DNA from: Fasciolopsis buskii
Lineage: Eukaryota; Platyhelminthes; Trematoda; Plagiorchiida; Fasciolidae
Reading direction: 5' to 3'
Length of the DNA: 64,000 nt
Assembly (NCBI GenBank): GCA_008360955.1
Contig: LUCM01010086.1
Location: forward strand, 1-64,000
The position numbers and the translations under genes were made by a program. Under the pieces are notes generated by a model. It did no database searches and was not told the DNA's origin. It saw only the letters and a list, made by a program, of their open reading frames with translations. Positions 10,930 to 22,560 of this stretch are shown in pieces (the first letter of the stretch is position 1; each line of letters begins with the position of its first letter).

Positions 10930-13860
10930 TATTGTATGAAATCAATTTTTTTTCAACTTAATGCGTTTTTTGTCTATTCCTCTGCAAATGATAAATTGAC
11001 AGCATGATGAATAATTTAGAAATTTATTCTCCTTTAATTAATTTCACCCCAATGCGAATCACGAACTGTCAACCTGAGAATTGTAACATATGGCGTGTGC
11101 CGTTGTGTTTTTGGCCCGTGTGCGATTAATTTAGTCCATAGAATGTATTTTTGATTGCCTTATTTAATAACTTGTGGAGCATTGTGAAAGGAATTTGTGT
11201 AACTTGATCGCGTTTTTTGGCAATATGTTTACAAATGTTTTAGTGGCTCCAGGATGAATTTATCTGCGAGGGGGAGTCAATGTAAAATAATGAAGGAGAT
11301 TTGAAGCAGTGAATTGTTGAAGCGCAATGCGAGAATACTGCGCGGACGAAAAGTTTAAAAGAAAGAACGAATTTTTGATGCCTGTTGTCCATATTTCAGG
11401 TAGTTATATGAAATCGATTTTCTGAACAAAGCGCCTTATTCGGCAAAACGTTTGCGATTGTTATATTGGCAGCAAAATGGATAATTTTCTGAGATGTATT
11501 AAACCTTCAATAAATTTTACCTTAATGTAGGTGAATATTGAAGTAACGAAATGCTGAATCATTTTACGAGATTATCGGCGGTCGTTTGCAATTGGGACAA
11601 TGGCGCCAGTAATACAGCATTCCGGACCCTGTATAAGGTCAGAGGTCAACAATCCAGGTTGGCAAAGTGTCGCCTCTTGAGCACTGCGGAAGCTGTCGTA
11701 ATCCGTCTTCACAATCCTCCACTTTGTTCTCAAAAACAGTTTGTGGTTGCGCTTCAACTCTCTTGGCCCACCCCGTGTCCCAATACAAACCCTAGACAAC
11801 AAGACAATTAACACAACACATTCTTGTGTATTCAGGATATGCACGTAATAACACAAATCCCTTCCCCACCCATATTTGTATATGACTAGTCCAATCCTTC
11901 CTATAATGAAAATTTTTTGTCGAGATATGTATGTAGTTAAGTAATAGCATGAGTACGAAACACTGAAAACGAGCTTGTTCGCCAACTTGTGTTTTCTCAA
12001 TGTGCTCAGTGGTAATTTTCAAGGAATATTAATTATTTGTGTAAACACAGTGCGAGAATACGGCAATTAAGCTGCTGACGCTTGGACGAATAGTTGACCA
12101 GTTAGAATTAATCCTTTCTGGATATTGTCGGTAATTCAATGATTAATGTGAAATTTTTTGTGAAATGTTTGCGTTATTGGGCAAAGCGTTTGCGTTTGAA
12201 TTATTGGTGCAAAGACGTATTATTTAATAGCGGGAGCAAACTTGTGACCATATTTTGTATAAATCCATGCACCAATTAAGCAATGATTTGATCAGACGCA
12301 CTGCGGTTATATGGGAATTTATTTGCAATTAATACATTGGAGTTATGAAAAATAGTTTGGGAGGTCATTACAATTGGAAATGTGTTTTACCCTAATTTAA
12401 ATACCGGTGAGGCAGTTATTTGTTCAATCGCACTTCAAGAGCTGAAAGTTGTTGGCAATCGAGTTACTGGCAAGAGGACGAAGAACTCGTTAGATAGATG
12501 AAACTTGTAATATATTTTATCCTTAGTTGAAAGATTAATTTTTCATTGAGCTTTTCAAGCATCGTTCAATTTCGTGGGAAGGCGTTCGCATTTGAGATAT
12601 TGGGGTTAGGACGAATAGTTTAGTAGATGGAGGGAATTTGTAATTCATCTTACCCTTATCTAAAAAAGTATTGAGGCAATGATTCTTTCAAACGCACTGC
12701 GAGTCTATGGGAATTTCTTTGCAATTTAGACATAGGAAGTAATACTAATAGTTTAGGAGGTCAATGTAATTGGAAATGATTCTTACCCTAATTTGAATTA
12801 CCAGTGAGGCAGTGATTTGTTCACACTTACTTATGGATTTAAATGTTGTCTGCATTTCAGTTGTCAGCGCTGGGACAAACAGTTCATGTGGTCATTGTAA
12901 TTTGTAATGTATTTTACACTTATTTGAATGATATGTGAATCAGCACACTCTCCAAACCTATTTTGATTTTACGTGAATGATTTGCATTTGGGATGTTGGC
13001 GCTATGAGGAGTAGTTTAGTTGATGTAGATAACTCCTAGGGAATTTTAATTTAAAGTGCAATATTCTTGAGGCAGTCAGCTCTCAAAACATAATTCGATT
13101 TTGTGCGAAGGCTTTTGCATTTAAGATATTGGCTCCAGGACGAATAGTTTAGGTGATCGAATGCATCTTTGGTGGAGATTATCGTTAATTCAAGGAGCAA
13201 TGTGAAATTGTTTTGTGTAAACAGACTGCGTTACTTGACAAATTGTTTGCATTTGAGATATTGTGGTTAGAACAGACAGTTTTCTAGATGGAGGTAATTT
13301 GTAATGAAATTTACCCTAAGTTAAAGCAGTAATTATGCAATGTTTTTTTCAAATGCACTGCGAGTCTATGGGAATTTGTTTGCATTTGAGACGTTGTAGG
13401 TAGTACAAGTTGTTTGGTAGATGCCGGCTATTTGTAATGAGTTTTACCCTTATTTGAAAGTTTATTGAGGCAGTGAGCTTTTAAGACAAACTTCGATGTT
13501 GTCGGAAGGCTTTTGACTCTGAGATATTGGCGCTAGCACGTACGGTTTATTAGACAGGATCAGTTGTTTTCCATAAAACCATTATTGGAAGCAATTGGTG
13601 AATTTAATTTGTTCTTGCTCGTTAAGAGATTCTGCTAAGGCATTTTCAATTACGATGTTTTGCTGAAACCTATTGTTTATTGGATTGCAGCATTATTTTG
13701 CAAATTTGTCCCTTATTTTTAGAAGTTGGGTGTAACTGTATTTGTGTAAGCGGACTGCGAATATCTGGCAAGGCGTTTGCACTTGAGATATAGGCACTAG
13801 GTCTAACAGTTTAGAAGATTTAGGCAATTTTTAATGATTTTTTTGCTAATGCTGTTTTTC
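10930..13860 (-). repeat. Diverged satellite monomers in inverted orientation
   Basis: The same monomer family continues here on the opposite strand. The plus-strand text now reads 'gcgtttgcaattgagatattggcgctaggacgaatagttta', the reverse complement of the landmark of the left array, followed by 'taattt.taatg.attttaccctta' and 'ttcaaacgcactgcgag'. Divergence between monomers is high. An unrelated insert of about 400 bp splits one monomer at about 11,610-12,010. Confidence 0.85.
11610..12010. mobile_element. Unidentified insert within the satellite
   Basis: A monomer is interrupted after 'gggacaatggcgccag', and satellite sequence resumes near 12,010 ('gtgtaaacacagtgcgag'). The insert is richer in G and C than its surroundings and contains no satellite landmarks. 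The open frames over it (11,551-11,811 plus; 11,572-12,000 minus, 142 codons) have no recognisable domain. It could be a SINE or a solo LTR. No target duplication was found by eye. Confidence 0.4.
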
Positions 13861-14079
13861 TTTTTTTGTGTGTGGCATGCATACGTCATGTTCAAATTAT
13901 CACCTGTATGATGCAGAGCATTCCTAAATACTGAAATCACATAGTATAATTGGATGTAGGCTTCGTTGGATTTCTCGGTGCGCACGATCACAATTTGCAA
14001 AGCAATGCGCAGTGCACCAGTGTGCGCGATAAAATTCAATAAGGTACACACTATTTTGCAAGATTGAAGGGGGTTTTCT

Positions 14080-14530
14080 CTAACTGTTCGTGGGCAACGC
14101 AGTGTAAGTCATTTCGTGTTTAATTGAAATAAATATGCGTGTCGCTGGCACAACACTTGAGAGCAGCTCGTTCGCGGATGTCAAGATAGGGCCGGAGGCG
14201 CAAACATGAAGAGCGTTACGTGATGGACAGAAAAGTTAAGCGAAGGAGGTGAAGATCAGTGTGGATATCATAAATGAATGAAAATTAGTCAAAACTAAGA
14301 ACGTCATGGGGAGTGAATAGGGGAGTCGCATGTAACAACAATGAAGGGCAAATAAAATGCGGAGGAATGCGGAGGAATACTAGCAATTCTGCCGAACTCT
14401 ATGGAGAATGAGATTTTATGAAACGTTTTGGCGAAAGAAAATGGAACTCTCAGTACTGCTGATTACATTCCTATGCAGCTGGTGGCAAACTGGACTGAGA
14501 TTTCCAATGGAGAAGGAAAAGTTTGTGTAA
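14080..14530 (+). repeat. Dispersed repeat R2, copy 1
   Basis: This segment is collinear with 57,460-57,885. Shared landmarks are 'gttcgtg.gca.cgcagtg.aagtcatttc', 'gatggacagaaaagttaagc', 'aaaatgcggaggaat' and 'ctgctga.t.cattc' followed by 'ggcaaactggac'. Similarity is moderate, with many substitutions. The same module forms the inverted ends of the repeat at 55,117-57,885. Confidence 0.6.
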
Positions 14531-15218
14531 GAAGTAAAAAGTTTTTAAATACACTGCTCAAGGATTTCGTCTAAGCTGTCAGTTTTGCTGTCGCAGTTTT
14601 TGATCTTACATGTGAGGAATTTGAAGGGACGCACAAGACAGTCCAGCGTCAATAGTAACTGTTTTGACCATTCATAAAGATCCACCGCGATTGGATTATC
14701 TAAGGGGATCAGCGGCGCGGTTTAGGTTGGACGGACCAGTAATCGGCTAGCAACGACCTAGCAGGAGCGAGAAGCTAGTAGATTTGGAGTTGCCCTTAGG
14801 GTGACGGAACTGGTAACAGCGTGTATAGCCTGGGTGCCGGATATGAAACATAATTGAGAAACGCAGTCTGGCGTGGGTGCCACCTTGGGGTTATGGTGAT
14901 TAATGAACAGTGGAGAAATATAGACATCATCCGACCTAAGTTTGGTTATTAATAAATAAATTATGCGGTAGGGTGACCGGAGTAGTACTAGGATCAGGTC
15001 GCCATTATGACGCACAGTAATTTAGCTGCACTCAGTTGATAACTACTCCGAAATAATACAGTACGTCTTTTGACAGTTGTCATGGTCAGCATGATCTGCG
15101 CTGCTGACCTAATACTAAGAACAGAACTGTAAATGGAGAATTATGGAGGCTGATGTGTAGAGAATAGAAGTAGACGTTGGATTACGGTATAGCTTAGTTT
15201 ATTTCTATTGATTTATTT
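14531..15218. other. No recognisable feature
   Basis: This is unique-looking sequence between the R2 repeat and the 3' tail of the LINE. No frame shows a convincing domain. The 85-codon minus ORF at 14,758-15,015 is unremarkable. Confidence 0.5.
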
Positions 15219-15240
15219 AATAATAATAATAATAATAATA
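15219..15240. repeat. (TAA)n microsatellite at LINE 3' end
   Basis: Seven TAA repeats mark the 3' terminus of the minus-strand LINE. Similar short (ATA)n runs occur at about 37,893-37,905 and 55,846-55,858, where they precede other repeats. Confidence 0.8.
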
Positions 15241-15599
15241 GTGTATTCCTCGACAGTGAAAAAGCCGAAGGAAATGGCCGTCTGGAGAGTGTTCCAGCTG
15301 AGGGGTTATGGTGAATGGTAAAGAAAATGTGAATAGGTAAATAAAAGGGCCGAGAGGTATGGGAGTGAATGGGAAAGCGAGGATGACATATCCATAATAT
15401 TTGCACGTCTGCCAGTTGGGAAGCGTTGGACCTAGTGGTGGGCCAGGGGTAGGTCCCCCCTTAAAATGTTTACGACTATCCCATTTCCCCAGAGATCAGC
15501 GAGGGTTAATCTTCCGCGTTGGCCGTATTAGGCTAATATACTAGGTTCTCTTGCGCCTTCAGTTTGAGTTTTATAGAAAGCAGGGGTGGGAGGTGCATT

Positions 15600-17640
15600 T
15601 CGATGGCTGACTCAAAGGCATGCTCTTCCGAGATAGGGGCGTTGGTCAAGTGAAGGACCTGGGTGACACTTAGGCAAGTATTTAAGGCAGCCTTAAAACT
15701 GGATTTGTTCTGTATGCACCCAATGCTAATGGGAAGTTTGTTTCAAAGTTTGGCATAAACAAAAAGAAAGAAATGCGACCTAAAAGAGTATTTGGCAACT
15801 TATGTATGGATGGTTAGAGACCTATGACGGAGAGGGTAGGGGCTGGCAGAGGAGAATATAGGTGGGTCGGTGGAGAAGGGGCTCCTTTTCACCAGGTTAT
15901 GCAGAAAAGTCAGGTTAATTTTCAGTCGCCGTAGCCAAAGGGGCTCAAGTTTGAGGGCTAGACAGCGTTCCTTGTAATTCAGTCGTCGACCAACCTACCA
16001 CTTGCATAGCGAAGCATCTCTGAATACTTTCCACGAAGATCCTATCCAACTTTGACATGCTGGAGTATAGCAAAGTACCGTACTCAAGGAGTGGTCGAAC
16101 GCGTGTTTTATAAATGCTGAGGATGCTGTCGGGTAGTTTCAGTGTGCCAAAAATCAGACTTACATTTCTAGCTTCAGCCGACTGAATAACTACATGCTTT
16201 GAGAAATTTAGAGAGGCTGAGCAGTTGGGACCAAGGTCACGAATTGTGGGTTTACATGCAATGGGAGATCCGCGTAGCGAAATTGAATCTTAAGGTAGTG
16301 TACACCTATATGTGAGCATTTTGCTCTTATCGGCAGAGTAGCCCATCATTCAGGAGGTACAGCATTCGTCCAAAGCAGACAAATCGGCACAAATTTCTCT
16401 AACCACAGTACTAACTTCACTTGACCTAAGAGGGCAAATTACTTTATTATTATCAGCAAACAGGAAAGTGACACCTTGGGATATTGAATTTAGTACATTA
16501 TTATACATAAGGGTTAGCAGGGGACCAATTACGCTGCCCTGTATAACGTCACTAGTAACAGGTCTGGCATTAGGGGCAATGCCATCAATGAGGACCACCT
16601 GTAATCTTTGGGTTAGGTAGGACGAGAGTCAGGATAGAAGAGGATCGGTGATGACAAAGGAGCTCACTTTGGATAAAAGGTGCGGGTGAGGGACATTGTC
16701 AAAGACCTTGGACACATTGAGGTAGATGACTGCAAATGTCATACCTCTGTTTGCTAGGTTAGTTACAGGGTTCAGGAAGTCGAACTGACAGGTGGAGCAA
16801 GAATAAGGTTGAAGAAATCCGTGCTGTTTGGGACTAAGAAGGTTAGAGGCTAAAAGGTGGTCCACGAAGGGTAATTTTACCAACTTCCCCATTACCCTGG
16901 AGATAACAGGCATTTGGTTGATGGAACGGTAATTGGGCATATCACGCAGAGACCCCTTCTTATGGATAGGGTTTATTACAGAGTGCTTCCAGTTGACCGG
17001 AACTACACCAGAGTTAATTGAAAGTGTGAAGAGGTTGAGCAGGAGCAAGGGTAGGTCAGGGCCACAATTAAGAACAGCTGATGGAGGGATGCCATCGGGG
17101 CCTTGGTAAAAACCTGGCTAAATGTCGTTCAATAGTCTTAACATCAAAGGACACAGCAGATAAGGTGGAGTTACTCCTATTCTGCAGTTCGGGTGGGTCG
17201 CTGACTGCAGCTGGGGTCATGGAGAAGGCGAAATATTGATTGAACGCCTCAGCTATGTCTTTCGGGGTTGTTGCAGGCTCACCGTTAGACAAAACTAGGA
17301 AGTTTGCTGAAGGTCTGCGATCATGACATCTTGATTTATATAGTTTTGCAAGTATTATAAGGTGATTTTTATGCCTCAGCGCCCTAGCTTATTCTTTCCG
17401 AAGTGGAGATTCACTGAGGCGAGAGATAGTGTCAGACAGATGGTGCAAAAGAATAAACTTGGAAAAGTCACGTGTCAATGAAAAATGCCTTTGCAACTTA
17501 GCATATTCGACTTTCAGAGAGGAAGTTGTGAAGTCTTTTTTCTGTTCATTTGTTCTATAATGGTCAGTTTCGTGGTGCGGCTGGCCATGTTGCGATAAAA
17601 TTCATCTGCAGCCGTCTGTGGGTCAGTCGATAGGAAAAGT
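15600..17640 (-). pseudogene. LINE reverse transcriptase, degenerate (copy 1)
   Basis: This encodes the polymerase that would copy LINE RNA at the target site. The fingers region begins near 17,050 (minus) with 'PVNWKHSVINPIHKKGS', followed by 'MPNYRSIN' and 'LLSPKQHGF', the usual LINE order. Motif A reads 'YLNVSKVFD' where an Asp is expected at the Asn. Motif B reads 'IQGSVIGPL'. Motif C reads 'FADNN' in place of FADD. Two of the three catalytic carboxylates are therefore lost. The C-terminal region at about 15,990-15,700 has 'LNYKERCLALKLEPLWLRRL', the typical end of these enzymes, with in-frame stops. Reading frames switch several times (ORFs 17,292-17,068, 17,048-16,629 and 16,598-16,350). 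The clade assignment to CR1/Jockey is tentative. Confidence 0.85.
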
Positions 17641-17661
17641 TTCCCTAGTCAAGTTGCCGTA

Positions 17662-18420
17662 CTAGAGAGGGGAAGTGCTACCAGTTAAGACAGAGTGGGT
17701 GAGTTGTGTCAATAGGACGGTTAGGGATGGGGCATGGACATGGATTCTACCGTGAACTACCCTGTGGTCGCTCCCTGGACATTTATTTCCCACGTCAGCC
17801 AAGATGTGGTGATCAGTATGTGTAAAGATGAGATCTAATATATTATTATTTCTGATGGGTGACGCCACGTGCTGCATCCAACCCCCAAGATGTAGACGGG
17901 AGACGGAAGATGTTAGGCCTGGTGAGGCCGTAATCGTTGACCTGGTTACACCAGGGAGATTGAAGTCTCTGGCAATGATTTTCGATGTTCATCGGAGGGA
18001 TTAAAGGTAGTCAAAAGCGTCCGCTAAGAGGGGGAGCCCAATTTCAGTGTGAGCTGGAGGGCGATACATAAAGGCAGTGTGAATAACGCAGGACGACATC
18101 TTGATAGTGAGCCATATTGATTCTTAGATCAGTTCGGTTGTAGGATGTGTAAGAACGGAGAATGATAGGCCCTGACTTACATAAACAAGGCAACCACCCC
18201 CAAGGCGGTCGTTTCTAGTACCTCTAAAGGACTGGTATCCCGCAACAGAAGTCGCGCTATTAGGCAGATTCTCGGTAGGCCAGGACTCAGTGATGAAGAT
18301 TATATCCGGTTTGAGAGACGCAGCAAAGCTTTTCAAGTGAGTGAATTTATTTAGGATTGAACGACAGTTAATTAACGCGAAAGAGAAGAGTACGTTGCCA
18401 TCCAGGTGGGGGGAGTGGTG
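17662..18420 (-). pseudogene. LINE apurinic/apyrimidinic-type endonuclease, degenerate (copy 1)
   Basis: This is the DNA-nicking domain of the LINE ORF2 protein. Minus-strand translation shows 'NCRSILNKFTHLKSF', then 'PDIIFITESW', 'GGGCLVYVS', 'YRPPA', a decayed GDFN motif reading 'ARDFNLPG', 'NNNILDLIFTH' and an intact 'GSDHRVV'. These are the conserved blocks of AP endonuclease-type LINEs in the right order. A stop follows 'HPTTELI' at 18,124 and a frame change is needed before 17,877. It lies directly upstream of the reverse transcriptase on the same strand. Confidence 0.85.
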
Positions 18421-18429
18421 GGGTTGCAA

Positions 18430-20510
18430 AGACAAAGAGACGGTGCGTGGATAGTTGATCGTAATGGGGATAATTCGGTAAGCAGATTGAATTAATTCCA
18501 TTGTAGTGGACGTTAAATCAGATACGACAGAAGAAGGTGGAGGGGGGAAAGAACGAGGGCATGCAGCGTTTTTCATTAAGGGGGTTTGGGTAGGAATAAA
18601 GAGGTGACGGTTGTGGTTCAGGGAGAGGGGAAGAGGAAGGAATTTTCTGGCTGGGTAGGTGTGGTCGAAAAAGAAGACGTTGGTGGAATGAGGTTCAGTC
18701 CTTGCGTTTGGGCCGAGGCGCTGGTAAGCGGAGGTTGGTGGTAGTACCCATATGACGGTGGAGGTATGTTTAATGGAGGCCATAGACAGCTGTCCTGGAA
18801 AGTCTGATGCAATAGCGAAGGCCTTTGGCACGGAACAGCTGGCGCATTGCTAGGACATTTGAATCTACGATGCAAGTCTGTGGTTCTCTTCTGGCTCAGA
18901 AATTCTCTCGGCAGTGACCTTTCGGTCCCCGTGAAACGAAAGGCGACCAATGGAAAGTCAACGCGGTTAGAACCAGGCAGTTGAGGCACCGGGGTGATGG
19001 GGCTACTAAAGGGATGAGATAGGGAGGGGTCGGAGTAGTTTGGTCGTTGGGCTAGTAACGTCGGCGCTGTTCCACCGGGGAGCAATGTGATGCTTGTTGA
19101 GAGTGTAGGCGCAGGTTTACCATCAGTAACTATTGCTTTAAGGGTCTGGATTGGGCAGGGCGAGTTTTGACTGGTGCTAGTCATTTTTGCTTCGCGAGGA
19201 GAGGAGAGTTCATTGAGGCTCACCGAGAAAGTCCTGGGAGAGGGGTTCATATGCGGGCGTTTCCGGGAGAGCCGTGGCAAAGGAGATGGTGATGAGCTTT
19301 CTAAGTCAACACTTGCNACCTTATTCCCTAACCATTGCGCTAACCATCCTATCAGACCACTGTAATCTGCATCTGCGAAGATGTCAGAAGATGAAAGAGG
19401 GACGCGCTGAAAATAAGCACCATGAAGCCCAGGTTTGATTGGGCTATATGACCTATAAGGGGAAAGCAGATGGTGTTCGTTGCTCACGTCCCGTCAACGG
19501 AACTCAAACTCCTACCTCTTATCCCTGTATTCTTTGTAATAAACTTACTGTTATCGCTGTTTTCCATTTTTTGATTGCTCACCTAAACATCAGCTGAAAG
19601 ACGTTTCAAGCCGCCCTCTTTCTCCGTCTCTTCTCCAAGCTCGCCAGTGACCACGGATGCAACGCGAATCCTCGCCGAAGGCTCCACTCTATCGTTTGCG
19701 CTGTTTGCCTATGCCATGCTATCCGGATCTGTCCCTCCAGTACCAGGCCGCGCAACCCCAAGACAAACAAATCAACGCCAATGGCCGCCCCGGGGTGCTT
19801 CATCTGTGATAAACCATGGCAAAGGAGACGGTAATGAGCTGTCCAGTCAACACTCACCCGTGACTGTGGCGGGCCACAGGGACCGGTTTAGGTACCAAGC
19901 TTCTAGCTATGCCGGGTAGCTTGGTGGAATTTGTGTTTGGTGGAACCGTTTTTCAGTTCTTACTTGCATACTGTCTGAGGGCCTTCTTTTGACTAGGGGT
20001 TTCATCAGAGGTAATTTTTATGGACCTGAACGTGGTACTCGAGGCTATCTTGGCTTCACTCCTCAAAAACTGTTCTGCAGCAGCGGGGCTAAGGAACTGG
20101 AACAATACAGGACATGATCTGCTTGACATTCGCTTACGTAATCTTAAGCAGTGGCAGGGGTGTCCTGTCATATTGCAAGCAGAGAGGACAGTGTTTTTGA
20201 ACGAGTCTAGTGATATGCGGTCAGGGACATCATAAACCACAGCATTACACGATCTTAGGTTTTGCTGCTTAATTTCTGAGGATACTGAGTCGATAGCCCG
20301 ACAGAGACTAGTGAGATGTTCGCGTAGTGGGTTTTCGGGCGTATTGGTTTGGTTGTGGACCCGGTGCGTATAGCAGCCATGATTTTGGTACGCTTAGGCA
20401 TAGAGACCGCCATTTCGATAAACTGGGACGATGTGCATAGCTGTATAGCTGTTTTATAAAGGGTATACCTGGGAGTGCCAACAGTTGTGTCAAATCGCAG
20501 AAGGGACACT
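18430..20510 (-). pseudogene. LINE ORF1-like protein, degenerate (copy 1)
   Basis: The 5' third of the element carries several overlapping minus ORFs. ORF 20,240-19,953 includes 'RSCPVLFQFLSPAAAEQFLR' and 'FRSIKITSDETPSQKKALRQ', matching the style of CR1-like ORF1 RNA-binding regions ('F..I.I..D.T..Q...LR'). ORF 19,487-18,618 (289 codons) is rich in Pro and Ser and includes 'FRFTGTERSLPREFLSQKR', which recurs in three other copies in this window (49,521-49,706; 60,306-60,521; weakly near 43 kb). The ORF is broken by frameshifts, stops and a gap-containing insertion. The function is inferred only from position and from recurrence among copies. Confidence 0.65.
19317..19795. other. Insertion or misjoin in LINE ORF1, with N
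   Basis: A block of about 45 bp ('gccatggcaaaggagacggt' and following, ending 'agtcaacact') occurs at about 19,270-19,315 and again at about 19,813-19,855 in the same orientation. The other LINE copies (about 60,105-60,170) carry it once. The intervening 480 bp is absent from those copies, and an N sits at 19,317. It is either a real insertion with a long duplication or two overlapping contigs placed side by side. Confidence 0.55.
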
Positions 20511-20579
20511 GGGGGAGAGTCTTGGATCTATCTAATGAGGTGGTGTCTAAATTGAGATTGTACCAATACTAGAATAGTA

Positions 20580-22560
20580 GCAGTCAAAGGTCATTCAAAA
20601 TACAGTCCAATTAAATCACACTCCGACAATTTTAGTGAAGAAAAAGAGCTCTATCTGTGTCAACAAAAGTAATTATTCGATAGGTAAATAATAGAGACTT
20701 TAAAGGAGCTAATACTGACGGTCACTAAAAATAATGGTCGAAAATTGCGGAAATGTGACAATACCAATATTTGAAGGATAAGAGAGAAAGTGTTTCTTTT
20801 AAACGGACTGCGATTATCTGACAAAGCGTTTGCAATTGAGACACTGGCGCTTGGACGAACATTTTGGAAGTAGTGAGATTTTGAAAAAAATCATACTTAT
20901 TCGAAGGAGTGGGGAGAAAATGTTTTGCTTACACAGACTGCGAAAGTCTAAGAAATTGTTTGCAATTGAGATATTGAAGTAAGGACGAACAGTTCAGTAG
21001 ATAGAAGAAATTTGTTAATTAATATTACCATTATTTAAAAGAGTAGGGAGCAATTGTTTGTTTAAATGAACTGTGATTATCTGGGAAGGCGTTTGTAATT
21101 GAGATATTGGCGCTAGGACGAATAGTGTAGGAGGCAACGTTTGATGAATATTACCACTGTTTGAAAGAGTAGGGAGACAACGTTACGTTTGAACGGATTT
21201 TGATAGACTGGGAAAGCTTTTGCAGTAAAGACATTGGCGCTAGGACGAAATATTTATATGTAGAGATACTGAAAATTTTTCCCCGTTTTTAAGGAGTCGG
21301 GAGGAAATGTTTCCTTTGAACAGACTGCCAGATTCTGGCAAAGAGTTTGTAAATGAGATATTGGCCCTAGGATGAATAGTTTAGGAGAAGGAATCAGTTT
21401 TCGATGAATTATACACTTATTTGAATGATTAGGAAGAAAACCTTTTGTTTTAGCTGCATTCGACAGACTGGAAAAGCGTTTGTAATTGGGATGTTGGTGC
21501 GAGGACTACTAGTTTAAGAGATATAAGCAGTTTTCGAAAATAATAAATTTATTTTATTGAGTAATTAAAAACGAATCGCCTAAACTGACTGCCAATATCT
21601 GGGAAAGCGTTGGCGATTGAGACTTTGGCATTAGGACGAATAATTAAAAACAAATTGCATGCAGATATTGATAAATGCTACCTTCATTTGAAGGAGTAGA
21701 GAGAGAATGTTTCTTTTAAACGGACTGCGACTATCTGGCGAAGCGTGTGCAATTGAGACATTGCCGCTTGGATGAAAATCTAAATGTAGTGAGATATTGA
21801 AATAAATTATACTTATTCGAAGGAGTGGGGAGAAAATGTTTTGCTTACACAGACTGCGAATGCCTAGGAAAGCCTTTGCAATTTAAATGTTTATATGGTA
21901 ACGGCATTTTTTGATAAATATTGGCCATTTTTGAAGGGTTAGGGAGAAAATTTCTTGTTTAACCGGATTGCGGTATTTTGCGAGTGCCTTGCGGTAGCGA
22001 TATTGGCGCTAGGACGGATAATTTAGGAAATAGCGAAACCTATTATGAATTCCACTCTTATTTTCAGTATTAGGGCAAATATGTTCTGTTTCAGCTGACT
22101 GCGAGAGTCTGAGAAATCGTTTGCAATTAAACTATTGGCTCTAGGGCGACGTATTTAGTAGATCGTTTAAACGGGTGATAATTATTGCTCTTCTTCGAAC
22201 GAGCAGCATTGAAATGTTAGTTTTAAAAGGTCTGCGAGAGCCTGGCATTTCGTTTGCAATTGAGATATTAGCGCGGAACGAATAGTTTGAGATAAATGAC
22301 TTTTACCCTTTTCTGAATGGGAATGGAAAATAACGCTTTGTTCAAACGGACTGCGAGGGTCTGGGACGGCTTTCGCAATCGAAATATTGGCGCTAGGAGG
22401 AATAGTTTTTGCATGTTTGGTGATCAATGATTTCGAACAGGTATTTGATAGGATTATAAATTGCGTTGGAATTCACATTAATTACTGGAAATGCTTTACG
22501 TAAGCAGTGTTTGGGAGGCTGCGAATACGTACATTTTCAAATTAGTTATTTGCATAACAC
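20580..22560 (-). repeat. Inverted diverged satellite, 130-bp monomers
   Basis: Monomers recur at about 130-bp spacing, marked by 'cggactgcga' near 20,804, 20,935, 21,066, 21,190, 21,320, 21,450, 21,580, 21,721, 21,851, 21,963, 22,095, 22,228 and 22,342. Each is followed by 'gcaattgagatattggcgctaggacgaata'. They are on the minus strand relative to the left array, the same orientation as 10,930-13,860, so the LINE region interrupts a continuous inverted array. Confidence 0.85.

Larger units (their letters stand above)
15219..20520 (-). mobile_element. Nearly full-length, inactive CR1/Jockey-like LINE (copy 1)
   Basis: Reading the minus strand gives, in order, an ORF1-like region (20,509 to about 18,430), an apurinic endonuclease (about 18,420-17,660), a reverse transcriptase (about 17,640-15,600) and a short 3' tail ending in (TTA)n, seen on the plus strand as (TAA)n at 15,219-15,240. 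A microsatellite tail of this kind is typical of CR1-like LINEs. The element sits within inverted satellite monomers (10,930-13,860 on one side, 20,580 onward on the other). Frameshifts and stops occur in every ORF, so it is dead. An insertion with a scaffold gap lies within ORF1 at about 19,317-19,795. Confidence 0.8.

Noticed and set aside
11572..12000. 142-codon minus ORF as a gene
   Set aside because: It crosses the border between the satellite and an insert, has no domain and no codon-level signal.
19325..19350. tRNA-like sequence ('atggttagcgcaatggttagg' on the minus strand) as a tRNA or SINE head
   Set aside because: It resembles an A box only superficially. No B box or foldable cloverleaf was found, and the segment reads through as part of LINE ORF1-region sequence.
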